From contig NZ_CP109055.1 in the NCBI RefSeq assembly GCF_035975855.1, positions 8,060,001 to 8,124,000 on the forward strand: a stretch of DNA of 64,000 bases, written 5' to 3'. The stretch's first letter is position 1. Each line of letters starts with the position of its first letter. The position numbers and the translations under genes are program-made. Source of the DNA: Streptomyces sp. NBC_01304. Its GTDB lineage: Bacteria; Actinomycetota; Actinomycetes; Streptomycetales; Streptomycetaceae. The notes beneath the pieces are model-generated. The model had not been told where the DNA came from. It saw only the letters and a program-made list of their open reading frames with translations, and searched no databases. Shown here piece by piece: positions 15,442 to 22,779 of this stretch.

Positions 15442-16521
15442 TCACCCTGGTGTCGGCAGGGTGCCGAGCGCGTGCAGTGCGTCGAGCGTGGTGCGTGCCT
15501 CGGCCATGACGCGGTCGACGAGCTCCGCACAGGACGGCAGGTCGTCGATCACCCCCGCGACCTGGCCCGAGGCCATCACGCCGAGGTCGGTGCGGCCCTC
15601 GACCATCGATGCCTTGAGCAGCATCGGCGTATTGGCGGCAAGCAGGACCTGGCTCCAGGTCAGCTCCTTGCCGTGCTTCATCGCCAGGCCGTCGCGGATC
15701 ATCTGGGGCCACGACAGGCCGGAGAGCTTCTTGAAGGCGGCGGCATGCCGGACGGCGCGCGCGAGCGTCCTCGTACGGCCCGAGTTCTCAAGGGAGTTGA
15801 CGAGTTCCGTACGCAGCATCCGGTGCGGGAGTCCGTCCACCGCCGTCGTGACCGTCACGTCCTTCACCCCGGCCGCCAGATAGCGGGCCTTTACGGCCTC
15901 CGGGACCGTGGAGTCCGAGGTGAGCAGGAAGCGGGTGCCCATCGCGATGCCCGCCGCCCCGTACGCAAGCGCCGCGACCAGGCCGCGCCCGTCGTGGAAG
16001 CCACCCGCCGCGATGACCGGGATGTCCACCGCGTCGACAACTTGGGGGAGGAGAACGGTAGTTGCCACGTCACCCGTGTGGCCGCCGCCCTCGCCGCCCT
16101 GCACGATCACCGCGTCCGCGCCCCAGGCCGCGACCTTCTCGGCGTGCCGGCGCGCCCCGATGGAGGGGATGACGACGACGCCCGCGTCCTTGAGTTCGGC
16201 GATCAGCTCCTTGGAGGGCGCGAGGGCGAAGGACGCGACCTTCACTCCTTCGTCGATGATGACCTTCACCCGGTCGCGGGCGTCCGTCGCGTCCGCGCGC
16301 AGGTTGACCCCGAACGGCTGGTCCGTGCGCGACTTGACCTCGCGTACCGCCGACTTCAGCTGGTCGAGCGTCATCGTCGCGGAGGCGAGGATGCCGAGCG
16401 CGCCCGCTTCGGCGGTCGCCGAGACCAGGCGGGGGCCGGCCACCCAGCCCATGCCGGTCTGGACGAGGGGGTGACGTACCCCCACGAGCTTCGTGAGAGC
16501 CGTTTCCATGGAGGGTTCCAC
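15442..16521 (-). CDS. ipdC: Flavin-dependent oxidoreductase IpdC (nitronate monooxygenase family)
   Basis: A 359-residue TIM-barrel FMN enzyme. The N terminus TALTKLVGVRHPLVQTGMGW, the FMN phosphate-binding VQGGEGGGHTGD, and IPVIAAGGFHDGRGLVAALA, GAAGIAMGTRFL are family hallmarks. By context and memory of the mycobacterial orthologue this is IpdC, an oxidoreductase acting after or between the ring-opening steps of HIP degradation. I start at the GTG at 16521, which overlaps the ipdB stop (TAGTG) and has GAGGTG upstream; ATG 16509 is the alternative. Last ipd gene of the operon echA20-ipdA-ipdB-ipdC. Confidence 0.87.
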   Translation of the reverse strand: MEPSMETALTKLVGVRHPLVQTGMGWVAGPRLVSATAEAGALGILASATMTLDQLKSAVREVKSRTDQPFGVNLRADATDARDRVKVIIDEGVKVASFALAPSKELIAELKDAGVVVIPSIGARRHAEKVAAWGADAVIVQGGEGGGHTGDVATTVLLPQVVDAVDIPVIAAGGFHDGRGLVAALAYGAAGIAMGTRFLLTSDSTVPEAVKARYLAAGVKDVTVTTAVDGLPHRMLRTELVNSLENSGRTRTLARAVRHAAAFKKLSGLSWPQMIRDGLAMKHGKELTWSQVLLAANTPMLLKASMVEGRTDLGVMASGQVAGVIDDLPSCAELVDRVMAEARTTLDALHALGTLPTPG

Positions 16522-17264
16522 TACGCCGGCACCTCGCGGTTGCGCAGGCCCTTCGGGTCGATCACCTCACGGATCAACTCCAGCTCGTGGGCGGTGGGTT
16601 CGCGGGTGTACGGGACCTCGTCGGGGACGACGAGCGGGAAGCCGGTGGCCTCCTGGACCTGCTCGACCGTCACGCCCGGGTGCAGCGAGGCGAGGCGCAT
16701 CGCGTGGTCGGGGGTCGCGAAGTCGAAGACGCCCAGGTTGGAGACGACTCGCGGGATGCGGTGGTAGCGGGTCGCGGACGGGCCCGCCGCGGCCGCGTTG
16801 TCGTAGCCGACGCCGCACACCATGTCGACCTTGGGGAGGAAGACGCGGGTCGAGTGCTTCGGGATCCAGTAACTCGTCGGGTTGTTGAGGGTGTTGACGG
16901 GGGCGCCGCGCACGCCGAGGAGCTGGCGGGTGGGCTGCTGCCAGTCGCCGATGCAGGAGATGTTCTGGTTGCCGAACCGGTCGATCTGGCTCGCGCCCAT
17001 CATCACGTGCCGCTTGCCGCCGGTGACCATGGTCAGGTGCTGGCGGTACGGCAGCCAGCCCTCGGGCGTCCCGTCGAGGTCGACGATCAGTGCCTCGCCG
17101 TCCGTCAGGAGCAGGTCGGGCGAGAAGGTGCGCTTGGCCAGGCGGGCGCCGAAGCCGGGGATCAGGCCCATGGGGCTCGCCAGGACCTCGCCGTTGTCGC
17201 GCCAGGCCTCGGCACAGGCGATCACGCAGTACTCGGCGCGGGTGAGGGTGAGAGTGGTGGTCAC
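16521..17264 (-). CDS. ipdB: CoA-transferase-like beta subunit IpdB (ring-C opening hydrolase)
   Basis: A 247-residue partner of IpdA. It belongs to the class I CoA-transferase fold, but the IpdAB complex is known to act as a hydrolase opening the last steroid ring (COCHEA-CoA). Seen here: YCVIACAEAWRDNGEVLASP, then GGKRHVMMGASQIDRFGNQN, and SNLGVFDFATPDHAMRLASL, with LHPGVTVEQVQEATGF near the end, typical of beta subunits. GTG start at 17264 overlaps the ipdA stop (GTGA), indicating coupled translation and equal amounts of both subunits. Confidence 0.9.
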   Translation of the reverse strand: MTTTLTLTRAEYCVIACAEAWRDNGEVLASPMGLIPGFGARLAKRTFSPDLLLTDGEALIVDLDGTPEGWLPYRQHLTMVTGGKRHVMMGASQIDRFGNQNISCIGDWQQPTRQLLGVRGAPVNTLNNPTSYWIPKHSTRVFLPKVDMVCGVGYDNAAAAGPSATRYHRIPRVVSNLGVFDFATPDHAMRLASLHPGVTVEQVQEATGFPLVVPDEVPYTREPTAHELELIREVIDPKGLRNREVPA

Positions 17265-18139
17265 TTCTGCTGCTCCTTCTGGTCCTTCAGCTCCTGCTGC
17301 TCCACGTGCCAGGCCTCGACCGCCGACTGGTAGGCGCTCTCGTCGCCGGCCAGGAAGCGCTCGGCGAACTCCGCGTACGGCGTGCTCGCGTAGTGCTTCT
17401 GGAAGGCCTCGTCGCGGTCGTAGTCGGGGGCGCAGGAGGTGAAGTGGGCGCCGTTCGGGGTCTCGATGACGCCGGTGACGCTCGTGCGCTTGACGAGGAG
17501 GGTCTGCGGTGCGGCGTCCTTGGTCAGCTCGCCGGTCTCGACGATGCGCTCGCAGGAGACGTACGCGGCGTCGGCGGCCTCGCAGAAGAGGTCGTCGAAG
17601 TACGGGTCCGGGCCCAGGTATTGGCCGTCGCCGAGCCGGTCGGCGCGGTTGAGGTGGACGAAGGCAGCGTCGAGGCGCAGGCCCGGGACGGCGACGAACT
17701 CCTCGCCGTCGGAGTAGGGCGATGTGACGGTACGCAGGTCGGGATTGACCCGCATGACGTCTGAGCCGATGCCCGCGCGTACGGGCAGGAACGGGAGCCG
17801 GTTGGCAGCCGCGTGCAGGCCCCACATGAACATCGCCTCGTCGATCTCCATCAGCTCGAACGCACCGCGCTGGCGGGCCGCGCGGTAGTGCGGCTCCAGG
17901 GGGATCGAGTCGAGCGTGGTGAAGGCGGTGACCAGCTTGCGGATCTTGCCGGCGGCGGCGAGCAGGCCCACGTCCGGGCCGCCGTACGAGACGACGGTGA
18001 GATCGGTGATCTCGCTGCGGAGCAGTGCGCGCACCAGGGCCATCGGCTTGCGGCGTGAGCCCCAGCCGCCGATGCCGAGCGTCATCCCGCTCTCCAGGCG
18101 GCCGATGACCGCCTCGACCGTCATGCTCTTGTCGGCCAT
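17261..18139 (-). CDS. ipdA: CoA-transferase-like alpha subunit IpdA (ring-C opening hydrolase)
   Basis: A 292-residue protein. The segment GMTLGIGGWGSRRKPMALVR and VSYGGPDVGLLAAAGK match the IpdA family, from memory, almost residue for residue. Further on are PFLPVRAGIGSDVM, the substrate-region ETPNGAHFTSCAPDYDRDEA and a charged C-terminal tail (EQQELKDQKEQQK) not expected in the mycobacterial protein. With IpdB it forms the hydrolase that opens ring C in HIP catabolism. Starts 2 bp downstream of the echA20 stop and overlaps ipdB. Confidence 0.92.
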   Translation of the reverse strand: MADKSMTVEAVIGRLESGMTLGIGGWGSRRKPMALVRALLRSEITDLTVVSYGGPDVGLLAAAGKIRKLVTAFTTLDSIPLEPHYRAARQRGAFELMEIDEAMFMWGLHAAANRLPFLPVRAGIGSDVMRVNPDLRTVTSPYSDGEEFVAVPGLRLDAAFVHLNRADRLGDGQYLGPDPYFDDLFCEAADAAYVSCERIVETGELTKDAAPQTLLVKRTSVTGVIETPNGAHFTSCAPDYDRDEAFQKHYASTPYAEFAERFLAGDESAYQSAVEAWHVEQQELKDQKEQQK

Positions 18140-18141
18140 GG

Positions 18142-18885
18142 CTAGGCCTCCTTTCCGAAGGTGTCCCGGACGCGGTCCGCGACTCCGCTGAGGTTCGCCT
18201 CGAAGGTGAAGCCCTGCTCGAAGCGGTAGCTGCGGTGGACGTCGACGGGGTCGATGCCGTTGATCGCGGCCTTCGCGAGGCGCAGCAGATAGCCGTCCTT
18301 CTGAGCGATCTCGCGCGCCAACTCCAGAGCTGCTAGCTGGAGTTCGCCCCTCGGAACCACCTTCCAGACCGATCCGTGCGCGTGCAGTTCCGCCGCCGTC
18401 GCGGTGCGCGAGGTGTAGTACAGGGCGCGCATCAGGTGCTGGGGGACCAGGCGGGAGAGGTGCGTCGCGGCGCCGAGCGCGCCCCGGTCCAGCTCGGGCA
18501 GCCCGAAGGTCGCGTCCTCGCTCGCCACGATCACGTCCGCGTTGCCGACGAGCCCGATCCCGCCGCCCAGGCAGAAGCCGTTCACGGCCGCGACGACCGG
18601 GACCTCGCACTCGTAGACCGCCGAAAACGCCTCGTAGCAGCCCCGGTTGGCGCCGATCAGCGCCGCGTGGCCGGTGTCGCGCTGCATCTCCTTGATGTCG
18701 ACGCCCGCGTTGAAGCCCCGGCCGGCCGCTTCGAGTACGACGACTCGGGTCTCGGGGTCGCGGCCCGCACTTCTGAGCGCGTCGGCCAGGTCGTACCAGC
18801 CTTGTACGGGCAGCGCGTTGACGGGTGGGAAGTCGACGGTGACGAGTGCGATGCCCTTGTCCGGGCTGGAGGTGGAGACACCCAT
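18142..18885 (-). CDS. echA20: Enoyl-CoA hydratase family ring-D hydrolase EchA20
   Basis: A 247-residue crotonase-fold protein. Segments GRGFNAGVDIKEMQRDTG, ANRGCYEAFSAVYECEVPV, VNGFCLGGGIGLVGNADVI, DATFGLPELDRGALGAATHL and SYRFEQGFTFEANLSGVAD match what I remember of mycobacterial EchA20 (Rv3550), known to hydrolyse and open ring D of the HIP-derived CoA ester. The oxyanion-hole residues (NAGVDIKE and GGGIG) are intact. ATG 18885 is chosen since it gives the family N terminus. First gene of the operon; the KstR2-type operator lies 23 bp upstream. Confidence 0.92.
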   Translation of the reverse strand: MGVSTSSPDKGIALVTVDFPPVNALPVQGWYDLADALRSAGRDPETRVVVLEAAGRGFNAGVDIKEMQRDTGHAALIGANRGCYEAFSAVYECEVPVVAAVNGFCLGGGIGLVGNADVIVASEDATFGLPELDRGALGAATHLSRLVPQHLMRALYYTSRTATAAELHAHGSVWKVVPRGELQLAALELAREIAQKDGYLLRLAKAAINGIDPVDVHRSYRFEQGFTFEANLSGVADRVRDTFGKEA

Positions 18886-18907
18886 GAGCGGATCAGCTAC
18901 CTTTCCA

Positions 18908-18923
18908 CCAAACATTTGTTAGG
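18908..18923. promoter_or_regulatory. KstR2-type operator, site 2
   Basis: CCAAACATTTGTTAGG lies between divergent echA20 and the SDR at 18942. It differs by one base from site 1 at 9189 and sits in a longer dyad, CCACCAAACA / TGTTAGGTGG (18905-18926), with one arm mismatch. Likely bound by the TetR at 10033. Confidence 0.75.
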
Positions 18924-18941
18924 TGGGGAAGGTAGCAGCGA

Positions 18942-19718
18942 ATGGAGATGGATGGGAGGGTCGCGGTCGTCACGGGCGGCACCCGTGGCGTCGGCGCCGG
19001 GATCGCACGGGCCTTCTTGCGGGCGGGCGCGCACGTCGTCGTCTGTGCCCGCCGGCTGCCGGACGAGGCCGTCGAAGTCGACGGCAGGAAGGCCGAGTTC
19101 GCCGCGCTTGACCTGCGGGACCCTGATGCTGTCGAGGGGTTCTTCGGCGAAGTCGAGGCCCGGCACGGGCGGTTGGACGTGCTGGTCAACAACGCGGGCG
19201 GTACGCCCTTCCGGCTGCTCGCCGAGGGAGGTGCGGCACGCCACGCGCGCGTGCTCGAACTGAACCTGGTGGCGCCGCTGACCGCTTCCCTGGCGGCGTA
19301 CCCGCTGCTGAAGCGCAGTCGCGGCTCCGTGGTGATGATCGGCAGCGTGAGTGGTGAGCGGCCCTCGCCCGGGAGCGCCGCCTATGGCGCGGCGAAGGCG
19401 GGCCTGGACAACCTCGCCCGTTCCATGGCGGTGGAGTGGGCGCCGGAGGTCCGGGTCAACACGCTGACCCTCGGGATGGTCCGGACCGAGCTGTCCCACC
19501 TTCATTACGGCGACGAGGACGGGATCGCGGCGGTCGGCCGGACCGTGCCGCTCGGGCGGCTCGCGGAGCCGTCGGACGTGGGGGAGGCCGCGGTCTTCCT
19601 CGCCTCGGAGCGGGCCGCGTACATCAGCGGGGCGAGTCTGCTGGTGCACGGGGGCGGGGAGCGGCCCGCGTTCCTGGACGCCGCCAATGTCAACAAGCTT
19701 GTCGAGGAAGGGAATTGA
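18942..19718 (+). CDS. SDR of the HIP gene set (Rv3549c-like)
   Basis: A 258-residue short-chain dehydrogenase: TGGTRGVGAGIARAF cofactor loop, VVVCARRLPDEAV at the second strand (Arg residues suggest NADP use), NNAGGTPF, IGSVSGER, and YGAAK with the catalytic Tyr and Lys, then RVNTLTLGMVRTE. ATG at 18942 with GGGAAGG upstream; ATG 18948 is also possible. It starts just after operator site 2, divergent from echA20, and leads into a second SDR gene after 2 bp. The mycobacterial regulon has the same pair of SDRs beside echA20 (from memory). Confidence 0.85.
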   Translation: MEMDGRVAVVTGGTRGVGAGIARAFLRAGAHVVVCARRLPDEAVEVDGRKAEFAALDLRDPDAVEGFFGEVEARHGRLDVLVNNAGGTPFRLLAEGGAARHARVLELNLVAPLTASLAAYPLLKRSRGSVVMIGSVSGERPSPGSAAYGAAKAGLDNLARSMAVEWAPEVRVNTLTLGMVRTELSHLHYGDEDGIAAVGRTVPLGRLAEPSDVGEAAVFLASERAAYISGASLLVHGGGERPAFLDAANVNKLVEEGN

Positions 19719-19720
19719 GC

Positions 19721-20611
19721 ATGTCGAGTACGCCGGGAATCAGCGAGGGGCGCGTGGCGATCGTGACCGGAGCCGGTCGGGGGCTCGGGCGGGCGCACGC
19801 CCTGGCCTTTGCCGCGGAGGGCGCGAAGGTGGTCGTCAACGACCTGGGGGTCGGGCTGGACGGGCAGCCGGGGCCGGACAGTCCTGCCGCGCAGGTCGTC
19901 GAGGAGATCCGGGCGGCGGGGGGCGAGGCGGTGGCCCACGGGGGCGACATCGCGACCGGCGAGGGTGCGCGGTCCCTGGTGGAGTGCGCCCTCGACTCCT
20001 TCGGGCGGCTCGACACCCTGGTCAACAACGCGGGGTTCCTCCGGGACCGGATGCTCGTCAACCTCGATGAGGACGACTGGGACGCGGTCATGCGCGTACA
20101 TCTGAAGGGGCATTTCCTGCCGCTCAAGCATGCGGCGGCCCATTGGCGGGCCGAGTCCAAGGCGGGGCGGGAGGTCGTGGCTCGTGTGGTCAACACCAGT
20201 TCCGGAGCCGGGCTGTTGGGGTCGGTGGGGCAGGGTAACTACAGCGCCGCCAAGGCCGGGATTCTGGGGCTGACCTTTGTGGCGGCGGCCGAGATGGGGC
20301 GGTACGGGGTGCAGGTGAACGCGATTGCGCCTGCCGCGCGGACTCGGATGACGGAGCAGACCTTTGCGGGGCTGGCCGCGCTGCCTGAGGACGTCTCGCC
20401 GCTGGTGGTGTGGCTGGGGTCTGCGCCTTCTGCGGGGGTCTCCGGGCGGGTCTTCGAGGTCGAGGCTGGGCGGATCACGGTCATGGAGGGCTGGCGGGCC
20501 GGGCCCACGGTGGACAAGGGGGCTCGGTGGAGCCCTGCGGAGGCGGGGGAGGCGGCGTTGAAGCTGCTGGCTTCGGCGGAGGTTCCGGGGGCGGTTTACG
20601 GGGCTCAGTAG
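19721..20611 (+). CDS. SDR of the HIP gene set (Rv3548c-like)
   Basis: A 296-residue dehydrogenase, longer than classical SDRs. Cofactor loop TGAGRGLGRAHALAF; VVNDLGVGLDGQPGPDSPAA is the loop found in multifunctional-enzyme-type hydroxyacyl-CoA dehydrogenases. Then NNAGFLRDRM, NTSSGAGLLGSVGQGNYSAA (Tyr in NYSAAK), NAIAPAARTRM. The C-terminal extension has RWSPAEAGEAALKLLAS. Co-transcribed with the preceding SDR (ATG 2 bp after its stop). The type fits a 3-hydroxyacyl-CoA dehydrogenase step; the substrate is inferred from context only. Last gene before the long inverted-repeat region. Confidence 0.86.
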   Translation: MSSTPGISEGRVAIVTGAGRGLGRAHALAFAAEGAKVVVNDLGVGLDGQPGPDSPAAQVVEEIRAAGGEAVAHGGDIATGEGARSLVECALDSFGRLDTLVNNAGFLRDRMLVNLDEDDWDAVMRVHLKGHFLPLKHAAAHWRAESKAGREVVARVVNTSSGAGLLGSVGQGNYSAAKAGILGLTFVAAAEMGRYGVQVNAIAPAARTRMTEQTFAGLAALPEDVSPLVVWLGSAPSAGVSGRVFEVEAGRITVMEGWRAGPTVDKGARWSPAEAGEAALKLLASAEVPGAVYGAQ

Positions 20612-20748
20612 GAGGGGTGGGCGGCGGGCGCGGACGGTCTGTGTCGGGGTGGTTTGCGGTGGGTGGCAGGCGGCTGGTGGCAGGTGGCAGGTGCTTGTGG
20701 CAGGTGGCTTGCGGTGGGCGGCGGTTGACCTGGGGGTAGGAGCGAAAA

Positions 20749-21564
20749 GCCTGATTGCGTGGCTGGTGGGGGTGGGTGGTTGCGCGGACCTCCGTCTGTT
20801 TCGTTGCGGAGTGCGGGTGTTCGGTGGCTGGCTTTCCCCAATTGCTGTCAGTACGGGGCCCAGGGAGGTGGCTGCCGGTGATGGAAGAGGTGGGGGCAGG
20901 GCAAAGACAAAGAGCGCAGCGAGGGAAGGGGGCGGAGGGGGGAGGGGGCTGGAGGGGAAGTGCGGGCTCGGGGCGGGGAGGTGCGGGCCCGGCGGGAGGA
21001 GATGCGGGCTTGGGACGGGGAAGTGCGGGCCCGGCGGGGGGAGTGCTGGCCCGGGGTGGGGAGTGTGAGCTCGGGAGGGGGGAGACGTGAGCCCGGGACC
21101 GGGAGGCTGGGGCTAGCCGTGCGGAAAGTGGCGTCGAGGTGCTCGGTTTGCCCGTTAGGCGAGCCCCTTTCCCGCCACGAGGCGGCGGAGAGCAGGCTCT
21201 GGAGGCCTAGTGGGGGAAATGGGGCGCAATAGCGTCCCTTTTGTACTGGTTCTGTTGCCCCTTTTCCCCCACCAAGCCCCAACCCACCCTCCGGGCCCCA
21301 GCCCACCCCCTCCCCTCGCCCTCCGGGCCCGCGCCCTTCCCTCGCCCTCCGGGCCCCCGCCCACCCCCTCCGTCCCCTTCTCTCGCTGCGGTCTTTGTCT
21401 TTCGTCTTTGCCCTGCCTCCACCTCTTCCGTTGCCGGGACTTTCCCCCCTGGGCCCCGTACTGACATCAGTTGGGGAAAGCCAGCCAACCGAGCACCCGC
21501 AGCCAGCGACGAAAGAGACGGAGGTCCGCGCAACCACCCACCCCCACCAGCCACGCAATCAGGC
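20749..21564. repeat. Long imperfect inverted repeat in a gene-free region
   Basis: The 980-bp gap between two convergent genes (20612-21591) holds no credible gene. The left arm (20749-20940) and right arm (21366-21564) are reverse complements with roughly 85% identity by eye and a small indel near the middle. Between them are G-rich direct repeats (units near GTGCGGGCCCGGCGGG, 20955-21110) and C-rich ones (CCCTCCGGGCCC..., 21289-21365). ORFs read from the two arms give the same start (MRGWWGWVVARTSV), which only mirrors the palindrome. Before the left arm, 20640-20720, is a degenerate GTGGCAGGTGGCAG run. Confidence 0.8.
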
Positions 21565-21591
21565 AGTTGAGCAGTTGCCCCTACCCGGGAG

Positions 21592-22779
21592 CTAAATCGC
21601 CGCACGCGTCGGGCTGAAGCCCCGGCCCAGCAGACCCGCCAGCGTCGCGTACGAGTGGTTCCAGGTCCACTCCGCGCTGACCCAGTCGCGGCCCTTCTTG
21701 CCCATCTCGTGGGCCAGTTGGGGGTTGCGGAGGAGTCTGGTCAGGCGGTCTGCCGTCGCGGCGACCGAGTGGCCGTCGATGACGTGGCCGGTCTCGCCGT
21801 CGCGTACGGCGTCGGGGGCGCCGCCCGAGTCGCCTGCCAGGGTCGGGAGGCCGGCGGCGGCGGCCTCCAGGTAGACGATGCCCAGGCCCTCCACCTCCAG
21901 GCCGCGTCTGCGAGTCCGGCAGGGCATCGCGAAGGCGTCGGCGGCGGCGTAGAAGGCGGGGAGGGCGGGGTGGGGGCGGCCGCCTGCGAAGACGACCGAG
22001 TCCAAGACGCCTTCGGCGAGGGCCAGTTGGCGGAGTTCGGGGGCGTACGGGCCGTCGCCGACCAGGAGGAGCATGGCGTCGGGGACCGCCCGGCGGATCC
22101 AGGGCAGGGCCCTGATCAGCGTGTCCTGGCCCTTGCGCGGGACCAGCCGGGCCGCGCACAGGATCACCGGGCGGCGGCCCAGGCCGTAGCGGGCCCGCAC
22201 CCGGCTGCCGTCCACGTGGGGGTGGAAGGCCGTGGTGTCCACGCCGGGGACCAGGCGTGCGGTCCGGGTCCCAGGCTTGAGTGCCGCCTCGATCGGTGCG
22301 CGCGTGCTCGCGCCCAGCCAGGTCAGGGCGTCCACCTCGGTGCCGATCCGGCGCAGCAGGCCCCGGGCGCCGGGGGTGCGGGCCCACCACACCTCGTGGC
22401 CGTGCGTGGTGGCCACGGCGGTACGGATGCCCGTCGTGCGGCGCAGCCTGCTCGTCATCAGGGCCAGCGGGGCCGCAGCTCCGAACCACACGCGGTCGCA
22501 GCCGTACCGGCGGGCCACGGACGCGGCGTGTGCGGTGGCCCGAGGGGTGGGCAGGAGGGTGCGCGCGTCGTGGCGGATCACCGGGTACGGGAAGGGTTCG
22601 TCGGGGGCCGGCGCGGCGGGGTTCGAGGTGAGGACGACCACCTCGTCGGGCGGGAAACGGTCGGCCAGTTCACGGACGAAGGTCTCGATGCCGCCCTGCC
22701 GGGGAGGGAAGTCGTTGGTGACGATCAAAGTGCGAGTGCGAGTGCGAGTGCGACTGCGACTGCTGGCGTTGTCCGTCAT
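21592..22779 (-). CDS. Glycosyltransferase family 4 (PimB-like)
   Basis: A 395-residue GT-B enzyme that moves a sugar (mannose is likely) from a nucleotide sugar. Acceptor-domain marker FPPRQGGIETFVRELADRFP near the N terminus; donor domain has ARLVPRKGQDTLIRALPWI, LLVGDGPYAPEL and the EX7E-like segment EGLGIVYLEAAAAGLPTL. From residue 7 the N terminus is a Arg/Ser/Thr repeat (SRSRTRTRTRT) encoded by hexanucleotide repeats. The ATG overlaps the stop of the upstream membrane GT gene (ATGA). Similar enzymes mannosylate phosphatidylinositol mannosides or other lipids in actinobacteria; the acceptor here is not provable. Confidence 0.87.
   Translation of the reverse strand: MTDNASSRSRTRTRTRTLIVTNDFPPRQGGIETFVRELADRFPPDEVVVLTSNPAAPAPDEPFPYPVIRHDARTLLPTPRATAHAASVARRYGCDRVWFGAAAPLALMTSRLRRTTGIRTAVATTHGHEVWWARTPGARGLLRRIGTEVDALTWLGASTRAPIEAALKPGTRTARLVPGVDTTAFHPHVDGSRVRARYGLGRRPVILCAARLVPRKGQDTLIRALPWIRRAVPDAMLLLVGDGPYAPELRQLALAEGVLDSVVFAGGRPHPALPAFYAAADAFAMPCRTRRRGLEVEGLGIVYLEAAAAGLPTLAGDSGGAPDAVRDGETGHVIDGHSVAATADRLTRLLRNPQLAHEMGKKGRDWVSAEWTWNHSYATLAGLLGRGFSPTRAAI
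22731..22762. repeat. Hexanucleotide tandem repeat in coding start region
   Basis: Four units of GTGCGA-type sequence followed by two CTGCGA-like ones, encoding Arg-Thr/Ser dipeptides just after the start of the glycosyltransferase. Gain or loss of a unit keeps the frame and changes the length of the basic tail. Confidence 0.75.

Noticed and set aside
20755..21558. ORFs on both strands with the same start MRGWWGWVVARTSV
   Set aside because: They are mirror readings of the two arms of the long inverted repeat; low-complexity Gly/Arg sequence, no RBS, no family features.
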